From NCBI GenBank assembly GCA_030737835.1, contig CM060852.1, positions 23,503,185 to 23,567,184 of the forward strand: DNA of 64,000 bases. Direction: 5' to 3'. This DNA is from Acorus gramineus. Lineage: Eukaryota > Streptophyta > Magnoliopsida > Acorales > Acoraceae. The notes under the pieces are model-generated. The model was not told where the DNA came from. It ran no database searches and saw only the letters and a list, made by a program, of their open reading frames with translations. Position numbers and translations under genes: made by a program. Shown here piece by piece: positions 1-12,579 of the stretch (within the stretch, counting starts at the first letter, position 1; the number at the start of each line of letters is the position of its first letter).

Positions 1-2390
1 ATATTTGAAAGTCATTTCCATGTATATAAGACTCAATGAGCCGAACCAGGAAGTTGTTGAGTACCGCACCAAAAAAATCATCTTAATTGATGTTCCCTGC
101 AGTGGAGGAGACAAGCAGTATTATAAATTCATGTATGGTTCTACTCCACTTTTTGCTTTTCCCCATTTGATGTAAGAGGGTGGTCCAAATGAAATAGTAG
201 TATGGTCAAGTTGTGGAGAGTATATAGTTAAGTACTAACTAAAGCTTTCGTATGGGAGATATGACTTGCTTACTTCTCTGAAAACTAGAATTTGGACTAC
301 CCTTTCTTTTTCTTCAATCATGTGTGAGGATGACAACAAACAAACATAGGAAGTTTTAACACATTGGAGGAATGGTTTGATTTGAATAATTCATTGGTAG
401 ACTAATATTTATTGTGAACCCAATTTACCTCATGTGATGTGCCTGCTTGATTTCCATTTAAACATAACTGAAGCACCAATATACCAAGTAACATCTTGAA
501 AAGTGAACTCTCAAATTGCATTGCTTGATGATCCTACAAAATATTTTGTTAAAAAAAAATTCTTCTTATGTATAATGTTAGCATAACATGCAATCTATCA
601 AAAATAGTATACCGAAGTGAATATCTAATGTACCTCAGTAGTAGCAGATGGAGGCACCACCTTAAGAGATCGGGATAGGTATACAATTTTTGCTTCTGAA
701 GGTTTGTCATGATGCCTTTTGACCTATCGGTCAATGCCTTTGTCAACTAGTTGAAGATCTTCCGTGAAAGAAAAATATGATCTATAATTAACTATTAATT
801 CCAAACATTACCATCTACTAGTGTGATTAAATGAATATGTTGCTCTTGACTTATTTGTACATAAAAGTACCAAAACATTTTTTTAAACTCGATAGATGGG
901 ACATTTTTTAAGAATACATTTTCGAATAATTGTTTCCACAAGGTTGTGTGTAGGGGTGTGATTTTTCAGGGATCGGTGCACCACAAAAGAGGAGAGGATC
1001 TGATCAACGTTGTGAGGAGGGACTTGCGTTGGCATGGGCTATCCCCATCTGTTCTGCATTGGAAGGGATGACGGGCATTGTGGCTGGACGTTGATCCGAT
1101 CATTTGGTCCAGGATCTCTTCCTTTCTTTATTCTTGAGATCGTCCAAATGAGATAGAGAAGAGATCAACTAGATATATTATGAGGTTAGAAATAAATATT
1201 ATATATAAGAGGGTGGTCCAATGAAATAGTAGTATGGTCAAGTAAGGAATTGGTGATCACCTTCTTCTATATAATTGCGGTTTATTAATTCACAACATAT
1301 GAATGCAAGGCACTGAAGTCTGCATAATGAAGGTTATGTGGGGAGTATATATTTAGGTACTAACTAAAGCTTTGTATGGGAGATATGACTTTCTTACTTC
1401 TCTGAGAACCAGAATGTGTACTACCCCTTCCTTTTCTTCAATCATGTGAGGCTGACAACGAACAAACATATGAAGTTTTAACACATTGGAGGAAAGATTT
1501 GATTTGAATGATTCATTGATAGACTAATGTGAATTGTGAACTCAATTTACCTCATGTGATGTGCCTGCTTGATTTCCATTTAAACATAATTGAAGCACCA
1601 AAATACCAAGTAACATCTTGAGAATTGAACTCTCAAATTGCATTGCTTGACTATCGTAAAAAATATTTGGTTAACAAAAAATTTAATCTCGTGTATAATG
1701 TTAGCTTAATAGCAATCAGTATATACAAAAGTAAATATCAAATTTACCTCACCAATAGCAGATGGAGGCCCCACCTTAAGAGATCATGGCAAGTTCACAA
1801 TTTTAGCTTCTAAAGATTTGTCAAGATGCCTTTTGACCTGTCGGTCATTGCCTTTGTCAACTAGTTGAATATTTTCTTTGAAACAAAAATGATATGTAAT
1901 TTAACTACGGACTCCAAACATTATCTACTAGTGTGATTATATGAAGATGTTGCTCTTAAATTATATGTACATAAAAGTACCCAAAACTTTTTAAAAAGAC
2001 TTGATAAATAGGAGATTTTTCAAGAATACATTTTTGAATAGTTATTTCCAAAAAATTATATAAGGGTTTGATTTTTCACGGATCGGTGCATCACAAAAGA
2101 GGAGAGGATCTGATCAGCGTTGCAAGGAGGTACCTGGAACGGCATGGGATATCCCCATTAGTTTTGCTCGGGAAGGGCTGATGGACAGCGTGGCTGGGCA
2201 TTGATCCGATCGTTTGGTCCAGGAACTCTTCCTTTCAAGGTGTGGCAAATTTCGTCCGATCTCTTCGTTCATCAGATTGTCCAAATGAGCGACAAAGGAG
2301 ATCAATAAGATATATTATGAGGTTAGCAATAGATATTATATCGACATAAAAAATGGATATTGAATATAATAACGGTCAAATATTAGGTTA
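1..2390. repeat. Direct repeats, probably remains of lost NLR 3' ends
   Basis: No gene is visible. Three modules recur here and again at 9118-10740. One (1-215, again at 9520-9740) begins ATATTTGAAAGTCATTTCC. A second (about 220-700 and 1300-1835, again at 9118-9390, 9755-9905 and 10195-10700) resembles the 3' flank of the NLR gene at 4893-5440, including text like GTGAATTGTGAACTCA followed by a CCTCA...GCAGATGGAGGC exon-like end. A third (about 957-1165, 2070-2310, part at 2500-2600, again 9900-10060) carries TTGATCCGATCNTTTGGTCC. The match to the NLR's own 3' flank is why I read the second module as leftovers of tandem NLR copies whose coding bodies are gone. The third module is an unassigned dispersed repeat. 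Confidence 0.55.
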
Positions 2391-2760
2391 GACATGAGAA
2401 ATATTTCATGTGGATATGCCCCTGATCATTCTCCCAGTACACCGATCCTTAAATCCAATGTTCGAAAGGATGAGAAGGCATTACGTCGTGCTTCCCGCAG
2501 ATGGTGCCATTTGTGGGGGTCCGATTTTTCATGGGTCAGTGCACCACAAATGAAGAGAGAATCCGGTCGGCGTTGCGAGGAGGGACTTGCAAAAAGAGTA
2601 ATTGTAGAAGAACAAAAAATTGTGTTTGTGCACATTTTGTTTTTGTATCTATGTCTCTCTATTGGTTTGGAGGATTGCATTTGAATCCATGCAATCCCCC
2701 AAATCTTGAGATTCATGGACTCAGTCAATGTACATCAACTAAGATTTGAATATGAATTTA
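2391..2760. other. Intergenic with partial repeat module
   Basis: This stretch holds a partial copy of the GATC-rich module seen at 957 and 2070 (CGGTCGGCGTTGCGAGGAGG near 2567) joined to unique sequence. Short open frames on both strands have no family resemblance and are not called as genes. Confidence 0.4.
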
Positions 2761-2984
2761 AATATATGTGTTCTCCCCCCAATTTAATTCTGATGATCGC
2801 TACATATGACAGCATTAAAAGGGAGGTGCAACTTTTGGCCCTACAATGAGCAAGCATGTATTTGAAAAGCAACAAAATACAAAACCATTCACCCAATCAT
2901 GTAAACAGTTAAGACACAACAACCATCAAATATATATAAATATGTCTGAATAAGCATTAGATACTTAAGATAAGGAGAAGCAAA

Positions 2985-3400
2985 GAGCACGCCATTTCCC
3001 AAGCCTAAATTTGCTTATCCTCTGCAATCGTTGTATGACTCCATATCGAATTCATAACAGATCTCCAAATCTTCCTCTACAAAATCAACATCAAAGACAA
3101 CCAATCAAATATCAAAAGTGAGATCACCTGGATAATCGATCTAGTTTTTATTTACCTGCGTCTGACTGTCTTCAAATGGAGCCTACATGACATCTAATGT
3201 GTTGTTGCAATGTATAATTTAATTAAAATGGAGAAGATCTAAAACCCAAAATCCAAAAAAAAAAAATTATTGTACCTGTGCGGATGCAGTGAACCTAGCC
3301 ACCACCCCCTCTCACCCTTCGTTGCTCCGCCGCCGCTGCCGATATTTCTCTCTCCGGTGTCCCTGCGCGGCCACCGCCGCGCCTTCTACTTTTGTTAGCC
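2985..3400 (-). other. Possible small spliced gene or gene remnant
   Basis: On the minus strand there is a GC-rich patch (3290-3400) ending in a good donor (CACAG before GTACAA), a second exon-like block ending GACGCAG before GTAAAT (near 3160), and an acceptor TTTTGTAG near 3078. The last is followed by an open stretch that can read EEDLEICYEFDMESYNDCRG and stop, or in another frame RKIWRSVMNSIW. A similar GC patch with a donor lies at 4225-4310. I see no start codon that links the blocks in one frame and recognise no family, so this may be a noncoding RNA, a remnant, or chance splice signals. Confidence 0.2.
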
Positions 3401-3429
3401 CATTGCACTCACTATAACAAAATATATAC

Positions 3430-4080
3430 CGCGTTACAAAATTTTTATATTTTCTATTAATTCATTCAATTCATTGGAATATATATTTAACCTTTAACAA
3501 AATGCACATCTCATCAGATGTGATATATAATTATTTAAAAAATAAAAGCACAGACGAGTTACTTTTTAAACTGTAAAATGTATAGAGTGTAGAGTGTTGT
3601 TGCATACAGTTTTTTTCCATCCCCAATTCAGTCCCACATGAGTCGACAGAAAACCAATTAAGCATATACTCACATTAACAATGCATATGCTTCGATAGAA
3701 ATTTTTTACATTTTCTATAAATACATTAATATAATTCATTGAAGCATATGATTCATTTTTTATAAAAATATGTACCCCATTAAAGAGATATACTATTTTT
3801 AAAAAAAATTCAAAACATTTGTAGACTGAAATTGGACTGAAAAAAAAAATTGTAGCGTAACACATTTTACTTTTCTAATTTCCACTCTGACCCAAACCCA
3901 AATGCCGGCCCATTATACCCAACGTAACAAAAGTACAAACCCATTAACCCAACCACCTAGGACATTACTGTCTGTTTAGGTGAAGCATAAACCTAGAATG
4001 TGAAGTACAACCTTTTTTGCAATCCCGATTCTAGTCCACACGTGTTTTGTATTTTTACACTCTATACATTTATAAAGTAT
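3430..4080. repeat. AT-rich MITE-like repeat
   Basis: AT-rich sequence of a family seen four times in the window (also about 32960-33240, 41030-41270 and 53820-54060). Shared text includes ATAATTCATTGAAGCATATG, TTTATAAAAAATGAAACATATG and a poly-A run after a CAGTC/GGACTGA end. The pieces have no coding capacity. The ends are too degraded for me to fix terminal inverted repeats. Confidence 0.4.
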
Positions 4081-4890
4081 GAAAAATTTCTATCAAAACA
4101 TAGATGTCGTTAAAACGAGTATATTTTTCACGAATAATCTCTCGGACTCATATAAGACAAAAATCAAGACAAACAACAAAAAAATGTATGACAAATTAAC
4201 AAAACGCTTAAAAAAACACAGAAAGATACCTCTTCACTCTCCATTCCCCTCCATTGAACCTGGCCACCACCCTCTGCTGCTCTGCTGGCGCAGATGGACA
4301 CATTCCCTAAGTCCTTATTTTAGAAACCGTAAAAGAAAGTGCACATGAAGACCCTCCTAACGAATAACGAAATCTTTATTGCAAATGTGCATTCTTAACG
4401 TGAGCATGTAGAGAAATGGCCTTTGGGTTGAGCCGAAGAAGCATATCATCATCGCTGTAGTGCCTCCCATCAATCTATATACAGCATGTTCAATGTATTA
4501 GATCACAATATACAACATACAACATGTTGAGAAACTATCATTCATGCAACTCAGCTATAGCAGGTTTTGGTAGTGGCTATTCAGGAGGATTGGCAACCAG
4601 AAGGATTCAAGAGAGTGAGGTGATTGAATGAATTGAAGCATTTGAAATGTTCTTATGGTTCTGCTATTATGGAAATAGGGGACTTTTTTAAACACAAGCG
4701 ACTTCAATATTGTGATTGAATCTCTCTTTGTGCTCCATTCCCTCTTTTTTGTTTTGTTCCTTTGTAATGTTTTGTGAAATTTGTACAAATTCTCTCACGT
4801 TACAGCAATACTACTTTTGATTAATAATAAAAAAAAATATACAACATGTTGAGGTGGAGACAATTAAGATTTACTAAGTGATCATGGGAA
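4081..4890. other. Intergenic, nothing recognised
   Basis: It contains one GC-rich exon-like patch at 4225-4310, similar to 3290-3400, with GGCCACCACCCTCTGCTGCT. Otherwise it is unique AT-rich sequence. Short open frames are not supported by any motif. Confidence 0.4.
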
Positions 4891-5443
4891 CTAAAGTACA
4901 CATTGAAGACTAAATAATGTGTAATTGTAATGAAGGCAGTGTGGGGAGCATATATTAGTACGGAAACATTAATATTAGGTACCTAAGTTTTTGTTATGGG
5001 AAACAAAATTTGTTAATTCTCTGAGCAAAAAAACTCTTATACTAAATCTTGTGAGGAAGACGTCATACAAACAAATAAAGTTTAGATACATTCGAGGAGG
5101 TGATTTCAATTGAAATATTGATGGACATAGTAATGTGAATTATGAGCTCATTTTACGTCACTGATGTGGGAGGGATTATTCTTTGGAAGGATTATTGTGG
5201 GGAGGGGTGTGGGGGGTGTTGGTGCTGGTACCTGCTTGACTTCTATTTAAGCATAATCTACAGCACTAGTTTACCAATTAGGATCTTGAAAATTAAATTA
5301 TCTCAAATGACAATTCTTGATGATCCTATGAAAGATTTCAATAAAAAAGAACATGTTGTATATAATTTTGGTTAACATGCAATCAATACCAAAATAAAAA
5401 AAATTAAAACTATTTGCAGAAGTGAACATAAGATTTACCTCGA

Positions 5444-8400
5444 CTATGCATCTGTGAGGTTACTGTGGAAGTAGTTGGAGCTCTTGATGTAGGAAAATTC
5501 CTCTAATGATCCATGAGCGAAGCCTTCCACATGGGATATGTGTTTGATGATCTTGGTCCACTCCGGACCATCACGGTGGACACACCGCCTCAAGAGTTCA
5601 GGGCTAATCCTCAGTTCCAGCCTTTGCAGTTGTGTTGTAATGCCTTGCAACCAATCTGGCAAATCTTCCATCTTTTCATCTAACAATGATAGATGTTTGA
5701 GGGAGCTCAGATTGTCCATCTTTTTCAATTTGGGACATTTTTTAAGGTTGAGGTCCGCTAGTTTATGAAGATTTGAGATGGCTTCTAGACGAGGGCAATC
5801 CCATATTTGTGCCTTCTTAATGGATGCAGAGAAGTCCGTCAGTGTGCTGAGGCAATTGGCTTCATAAATATATAGTTCTTCCAAAGATGTTGCATGCCGG
5901 AATAGACACCCTGGAATAGATTCCAGCTTTGGACAACCATCAAGTGTTAGTTCCTTGAAACAAGGCAATAATGGTGTCTCTTCATTAGCCAACCATTCTG
6001 TGAGCTGCCAGCTTTCCCAGTTTGGCATATTTCTAATATGCATCTTTTCCAACTTCGGAAACCCTCCCTTAGTACTACACCAAAAAACTCAGGACCAACA
6101 TTCACGATAGAAGTGGCACCTTTGATTCCTAGGTAATTAAGTTGGGGAAGCTGTCCAAGAGATGGGAGATGTTGGAATGATTTGCAACGGATCAAATCCA
6201 ACCTTCTCAGGTTAGGAAGGTACGTCAACCAACTCGGTGATTCTTGGCCAAAGAAACCATTGATTTCAAGTTTCTCAATGCAGGATGGGGGACAAAGCTC
6301 CTCAAAGACTTGCTCGATTCTCTCTTTGTCTTCCTCCTCTGGATCCACGACTCCATCATCACAATGTAGTTCTGCATGAGTAAGGTGGGGCATATCCCGA
6401 AGAGCTGCCTCTTTTGCTTCATTTCCACTTCGCACTCTCTCTAGGTGATACAAGATGATTCTTGTGAGCTCAGAGAGAGATTTCAACTCTTCCATATTGC
6501 TTTTATTGTCTTCATTTGCCGTCACAACAAATCCTTTCAGCACGCGAAGATCTTTCAAACTTCTTATGCCTAAGGGCATGTTTCTTAGCATAGTATTGAG
6601 GAGATCAAGGGATCTAAGTTTGTGCAACATTACAATACCACTGTGAAGGTTGTGCAAGTGTTCACACTCTTGGATGAGCATGAATTGTAGGTTAACGAGG
6701 AAAGCCACAGATTCTGGTAACTCTTTAATTCTTGTTCTAGAAATATCTAGATATCTCAAGAATGTAAGATTTCCAATGCTGTTTGGGAGGGCCTTAATTT
6801 GTGTATCCGAAAGACATAAGGCCCGCAGTCGCTTAAGTTTGTAGAAAAGATCTTCTGGAATGTTTTCTAATTGTGGAATTTGACATATGATTGTCCTCAA
6901 GATACCATGCACGTTTATTGCTTTTGGGATCATCTTGATTGCATCATCCACAAGAGAGATGCGTCGGGCTTGGTGGAGGTGTTTACAAGTCCTTCAAGGT
7001 TTCCACAATAGCACTCGCCATTTGCCAATGATATGGCCATTTCTCGTACGAGATCGTGCATTGTACATCCATACTCATCATAATAGTAGGGATCTATTTT
7101 GAAAAGACATCTTTTCACTAGTTCTCTAAAATAGTCTTCTGCTATTTCCTCGAGAGAACTATGTCCTCTACCTGATACAAATCCCTCTGATATCCAAAAT
7201 TGTGCTACAAAACGACGTAACAATACCCAATCCTTTGGGAACAAAGAGCAATAAGTGAAGCATTGTTTGAGATGAGATGGGAGGTCCTGATAGCTCAAGT
7301 ACAGGGCAGGAAGTATCCTGTTTGGAATGTCCTTGGAAGACCAAACTTCATTATCAAGAACCTTTTCCCACTCCTTAGCGGTCACATCTTTTGTCCTAAG
7401 AATCCCCGCTATGGTTTTGATTGCTATAGGAAGACCATGGCATTTCTCAACAATTTTCTTCCCGGTATCCTTCACACTCTCTTCAATACTTTCTCTCCCA
7501 AACACAGTTTTGGAAAGTATTATCCAACCATCATCATCGCTAAGTAAATTCACATTATGAAAGTGAATGGTCCCCATTTCCCTGGCTACAAGTTCATTCC
7601 TAGTTGTTACTAAGATTCTGCTACCATGGTGCCCCTTTGAAGAGCTGGTTGTAGGGTATTTACCCAGAACCATGCATCCCACACATCATCCAAGACAAGT
7701 AAGAAATTCTTGTCTTTGACACTTTCTAAAACTAATGGGGCAAGTTCAGCACACTCTTGTGCTTCCCCAGGGCTACGCCGAGCTGATCTGATGAATTGTT
7801 TCATGAGATCAACATCAGAAAAGTTTTGGGATAAGCACAACCATATTTTCTCATCGAATTCACTCTGAATTCTCTCATTGTTATAGATTGCTTGAGCAAG
7901 AGTAGTTTTTCCAATCCCGCCCATACCAGTAATCGCAAACGTAGCATTTTTTGGTTGGTTCTTATCTAATAACATATCTACTAGAATATTCACATTTTTT
8001 TCAATGCCGACGACATCAAACTCTGAATATACAGGAGATGTCTTTGGGATTACTCTGTTTACCCTTGAAACTATGCTGTCCTCATGGCTAATCAATGGAG
8101 TTAGTGATAGATCAGATTTCTCCTTAAAGATGTATTCCAGCCTAGCATTGACACCCTTAATCTTGTTCCCGATTTCATGGTGGAATGCAATTCTTTGGAG
8201 ACAAGAGAGATGTGAAGGATAACAACAACGTACCATAGAATACGCCGAACCAATTTTTTGCTGAAGCTCCATGTGCTTGATGGCTCTGGTCTCACACTCG
8301 TCGATGATGTCGTCGGCATCATACATGATGTCTCTCAGCTTGTTGAGCCAGATAGCAACAGCATTATCGTTGGCCCCCTTCTTTTGTGCATCATTGAGGA

Positions 8401-8539
8401 ACACTTTGATCATATTCAGCTTTTGCTCCAGCCTTTTGAGTTCTTTGTTGATGCCGCGTACCATCGTCACCTCATCTTTTGCCATATTGATGACAATATC
8501 GATGATTCGAGACATGAGAGGGTCCAAAATCATCGCCAT
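5444..8539 (-). CDS. CNL-type NLR disease-resistance gene, frame broken at three homopolymers
   Basis: Intracellular immune receptor of the Rx/RGA coiled-coil class, about 1,032 residues if read through, a normal length. The start MAMILDPL at 8539 is chosen because it opens the Rx-N coiled coil. In order: coiled coil with an EDVID-like ADDIID (residues 75-80), P-loop GMGGIGKTT (205-213), kinase-2 LLVLDDVW (280-287), RNBS-B SRILVTTR, GLPIA, RNBS-D CFTYCSLFP, MHD motif CTMHDLV, then leucine-rich repeats to the stop at 5444. The W ending kinase-2 marks the CNL class. The frame shifts three times, near 7632, 6970 and 6062, each by the loss of one base in a short run (GGGG, CCC, TTT). All three have the same sense, so the last segment returns to the first frame. 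No coding intron is seen. It is either a recent pseudogene or an intact gene with assembly errors. Confidence 0.85.
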
Positions 8540-8645
8540 CTCTCTCTCTCTCTCGATCTCTCTCTCTTACACACACTTATTAGAAAGGGTTGAGAAATGT
8601 ATTGTGGTTTGGAGCTCCTCCATTCTATGCTTTATAAAGAGCAAA
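8540..8645 (-). promoter_or_regulatory. NLR core promoter and pyrimidine-rich leader
   Basis: A TATA-like TTTATAAAG at about 8630-8638 lies roughly 95 bases upstream of the NLR start codon. The leader between them is a CT-rich tract (8541-8575 on the plus strand), common in plant 5' leaders. This is position and composition only. Confidence 0.45.
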
Positions 8646-9117
8646 TTCACCTTTAATTGTGGGTGAATTAAGCTATACCAATAGCTTTGGTGAAGCAAAG
8701 AATGGAGTAGGATTGGGGACCACTTCATTCCATATTTTTTTTTAAGAAAAAAGGGGCACACTCTTTGAAATAACTTTATAGATGCCCAGTATTCCAATGT
8801 ATCAGTTCCACACAAAGCATATTAGATGTGGTGGAAGAAAAAGGAATATCTAATTAAGAAGCAAAGGATATAGCTTTCAAAGGAATAAATTTTTAACAGG
8901 TTATTCCGTAGATTTGATTTGTGCTACAATCCTTACATTCAGAAATGGTTTCTTTCACTTCCGAGATAAGATATAGGTATAGCTTACACAACAAGATATT
9001 GTTAGTTTTGCCCCTGAGTGGACTCACGACTTTAAAACGCATTTTGGTGTGTAAAAGCACAAAGAATCTTCTCCCATCAGGAGATCTAGGACTAAACCCA
9101 TGGTTATATTGAGGGGA
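8646..9117. other. Intergenic upstream of NLR
   Basis: Unique sequence without a supported gene. It is the presumed distal promoter of the minus-strand NLR gene. No recognisable regulatory array is seen. Confidence 0.35.
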
Positions 9118-10740
9118 GTATCAAAGTCCGCATAACGAAGGTTATGAGGGGAGTATATATTGAAGTACCAACTAAAGCTTTTGTATCAAGGATGTGACTT
9201 GCTTACTTCTCTGAAAAGCAGAATGTGGACTACCCCTTCTTTTTTACTTCAATCATGTGAGGATGACAACCCACAAACACAGGAAGTTTTACCACATTTG
9301 AGGAATGATTTGATTTGCATGATTCGTTGATAGACTAATGTGAATTGTGAACTCAATTTACCTTATGTGATGTGCCTACTTGATTTCCATTTGAACCATT
9401 CCAAAACATGGGTTGTCCACCTTTCCTCGGAGATTTCTTCTCACCTTAGGGTGAACTTGCAGCAAAAGTTCTTACCAATCCTTTTTGTGATGTTATTCAA
9501 GTTATCTTTAAAAACCACATATTTGAAAGTCATTTCCATGTATGGAAGACTTAACGAGCCGAACTAGGAGGTTGTTGAGTACCGCACCAGAAAAATCTTC
9601 TTAATTGATGTTTCCTACAGCGAAGGAGTCAAGCCATATTATAAATTCATGTATGGTTCTGCACCACTGTTTGGATATTCCCAATTGATGTAAGAGGGTG
9701 GTCAAAATGAAATAGTAGTATGGTCAAGTTGCGGTTTGTTAGTTCACAACATATGAATGCGAGGCACTAAAGTCTGCATAATGAAGTATACGTGGGGAGT
9801 CTATAGTTAAGTACTAACTAAAGTTTTTGTATGGGAGACATGACTTGCTTACTTCTCTGAAAACTAGAATGTGAACTACCCTTTCTTGTTCTTCAATCAT
9901 GTGTTGCGAGGAGGGACCTGCGTTGGCATGGGCTATCACCATCAATTCCGCTCAAGAAGGGATGATGGACATCATGCCCGGACGTTGATCCGATCGTTTG
10001 GTCTAGGATCTCTTACTTTCTTCGTTCGTCAGGTCATCCAAATGAGCTAGAGAAGAGATCATCAGATATATTATGAGGTTAGCAATAAATATTATATATA
10101 AAAGGGTGGTCCAAATGAAGTAGTGGTATGGTCAAGTGAGGAATTGGTGATCAACTTCTTCTATATAGTTGTAGTTTATTAGTTCACAACATATGAATGC
10201 GAGGCACTAAAGTCATCATAATGAAGGTTATATGGGGAGTATATATTTAGGTACTAACTAAAGCTTTTGTATGGGCGATATGACTTGCTTACTTCTCTAA
10301 GAACCAGAATGTAGACTACCCCTTCTTTTTCTTCAATCATGTGAGGTTGACAACAAACAAACACATGAAGTTTTAACACATTTGGGGAATTATTTGATTT
10401 GAATGATTCATTGATAGAGTAATGTGAATTGTGAACTCAATTTAACTCATGTGATGTGCCTGCTTGATTTCCATTTAAACATAATTGAAGCACCAAATAC
10501 CAAGTAACATCTTGAGAAGTGAACTCTCAAATTGCATTGCTTGACGATCCTACAAAATATTTGGTTCACAAAAAATTTCTTCTCATGTATAATGTTAGCT
10601 TAACATGCGATCAGTATATACAAAAGTGAATATCAAATTTACCTCACCAATAGAAGATAGAGGCGCCACCTTAAGAGATCAGGGCAGCTTCACAGTTTTA
10701 GATTCTAAAAATTTGTCTAAAGATTTTCTGTGAAAAAAAA
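9118..10740. repeat. Second array of NLR 3'-end relics
   Basis: This repeats the modules of 1-2310 in the same orientation. The ATATTTGAAAGTCATTTCC module is at 9520, the GATC-rich module at 9900-10060, and the NLR-3'-flank module at 9118-9390, 9755-9905 and 10195-10700. The last copy ends in an exon-like block matching those at about 640 and 1770. The only full NLR gene lies between the two arrays, as expected for a tandem array that expanded and then lost most coding bodies. Confidence 0.55.
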
Positions 10741-10754
10741 TGATTTGTAAAGAT

Positions 10755-11783
10755 AGGACACGTCTACTTCCACCAACCAATTAACTAATCTCACCAACAA
10801 AAAAAAAATCATAATTTGAACAACATTAATTCCACCAACCATTCCACAGTATCCTTGTCAACATTCATTTAGAACAGTAGGTCTGTCAACCACCAGTTAA
10901 AATATTCGACAAACGCTTTGTCAACCTTCCTAACCTTTGACAGTTGGTCTGTCGATCTGAGACACATTCAACATTCAATGTACATTAAAATATAAACGCA
11001 TTCAGAATCACATTCACATTCACATTTCATTCAGGATTTACAATATATTCACATTAAAAAAAACATGAACATAATTGCAATAATGTGAACTCCAAAGATA
11101 TCACAACAAGACAGTTCAGTTAAATTAAATACTGAACGAATCAAAACTACCATTATTAGAGAAAAAAAATAATGAAGTTGCTCATGCACCTCAAAAATCT
11201 CATATTCGATTCAAGATCAAGAGGTTAGTTATGTACCTTAAAAAATCTAACAAAATCATATTCAATTGATAGCCAATCATTATATCATTATATGAATCTA
11301 TCCAAATTTGTTATTTTTAAACACCAATAACCCTAAATCTAACTACACGCATTATGCAAACAACAAAGGAAATTGAAATACTCAATGCAACAATCCATTC
11401 CTCATATCATACACAGAATTGCACCCAAAATCCATCACAACTCCAAATCCAAACAATACACGTGATTTGTTCAACCCAAAAGTTTTATATACAAAGCCCA
11501 ACCAATTAACCAACATCAAATGCAAACAACAACAAAGCTAAACAAATTTAAATGGTCTTCTCAGGTCGATAAACCAACCGTCGAAAGTTTTAAAAGAAGG
11601 TTGACAAATAGTTTATCGAATGGTTTAAACAGTGATCAACAGGGAAACTGTCGAATGGGTTAAGCAGTGGTTGACAGAAAAACTGTCGAACGGTTGATGA
11701 GATTAGTGTTGTTTGAATTATGATTTTTTTATTTTTTTGATTGGTGATATTAATCAATTGATTGGTGGAAATAGACGTGCCCT
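10755..11783. mobile_element. Non-autonomous DNA transposon with long TIRs
   Basis: The two ends are inverted copies. The left end starts AGGACACGTCTACTTCCACC and the right end, reverse-complemented, starts AGGGCACGTCTATTTCCACC. The inverted similarity continues for about 210 bp (10755-10970 against 11567-11783) and includes repeated TTGTCAACC and TCGACAG-type motifs. The flanks TAAAGAT (10748-10754) and TAAGGAT (11784-11790) look like a 7-bp target duplication with one change. The core has no coding frame. Long TIRs suit Mutator-like elements, while the short target duplication leaves hAT open. Confidence 0.7.
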
Positions 11784-12360
11784 TAAGGATTATCTAATTT
11801 CAAAAGTAGTTTGAAGTGAAAATCTCATTTTGAAATGGATTTTCATACGCTACCTTAGTCAATGAGCGAAGAGCTAATCATGTGTGGGTTTAGATTACTT
11901 AATATGAATGTGTAAAAATCAAATCAGGTCACACCTTTTGATTTGACTGTAGGTTCTTAGTTTCTTATGCATTTTAAGCTCAAACCTGCTCTTGTAAAAT
12001 CACTCACCAATTGACAATTGATTGAATACTATGGCACACACAAGAGAAAAAATTAAGTCAGGCGGGTTGATTGTCCCATCAAACGATACTCGTCGATACC
12101 CCGCCTCGCTTGGTGTTCAAATCAACATTCACCACTGCTCGACGGATCATTCACCAATCTTCGTTTGCTACATATGAGGTAATATTATTCGCTCTCACAA
12201 TGATGTTGATGGATCGTCAATGCCATTACTAATAGAACACCTGACACAAGATGTTGCCCTATTGCTATGATGAGCTACTTTTTCATCACCATTTCGACTA
12301 GCTGCTCTCTTGTCGTTGATCAAACTATTCAAGTCACTATCTCTATTATACCTATGTCAT
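11784..12360. other. Intergenic, nothing recognised
   Basis: Unique sequence with no motif-bearing reading frame. A moderately GC-rich patch at 12055-12190 has no similarity I can name. Confidence 0.35.
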
Positions 12361-12364
12361 TTGG

Positions 12365-12560
12365 AGTCATTACGGTTAAGCCCTGGTCACATCTGGGTCA
12401 TTCAGGGCTTTCTTATTTTTCGATCGGAGTCGCTAAAATTTTGATTTTTAGCCACCTGTGAGATTTTGAGTACTCTGATTGAAAATCTAACTGCATATTA
12501 TGGGTCCTGGTACCGTTTAGTACTACCCATAAAAATTTCATCGAATTCCGGTAACGTGCT
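12365..12560 (+). mobile_element. Fragment of a gypsy-type LTR
   Basis: It matches the first part of the solo LTR at 35114-38334, with shared text such as CTCTGATTGAAAATCTAACT and AAAATTTCATCGAATTCCGG in the same order and spacing. It is a short, old fragment without ends or coding sequence. Confidence 0.6.
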
Positions 12561-12579
12561 AGGATCAAGCTAGGATAAG

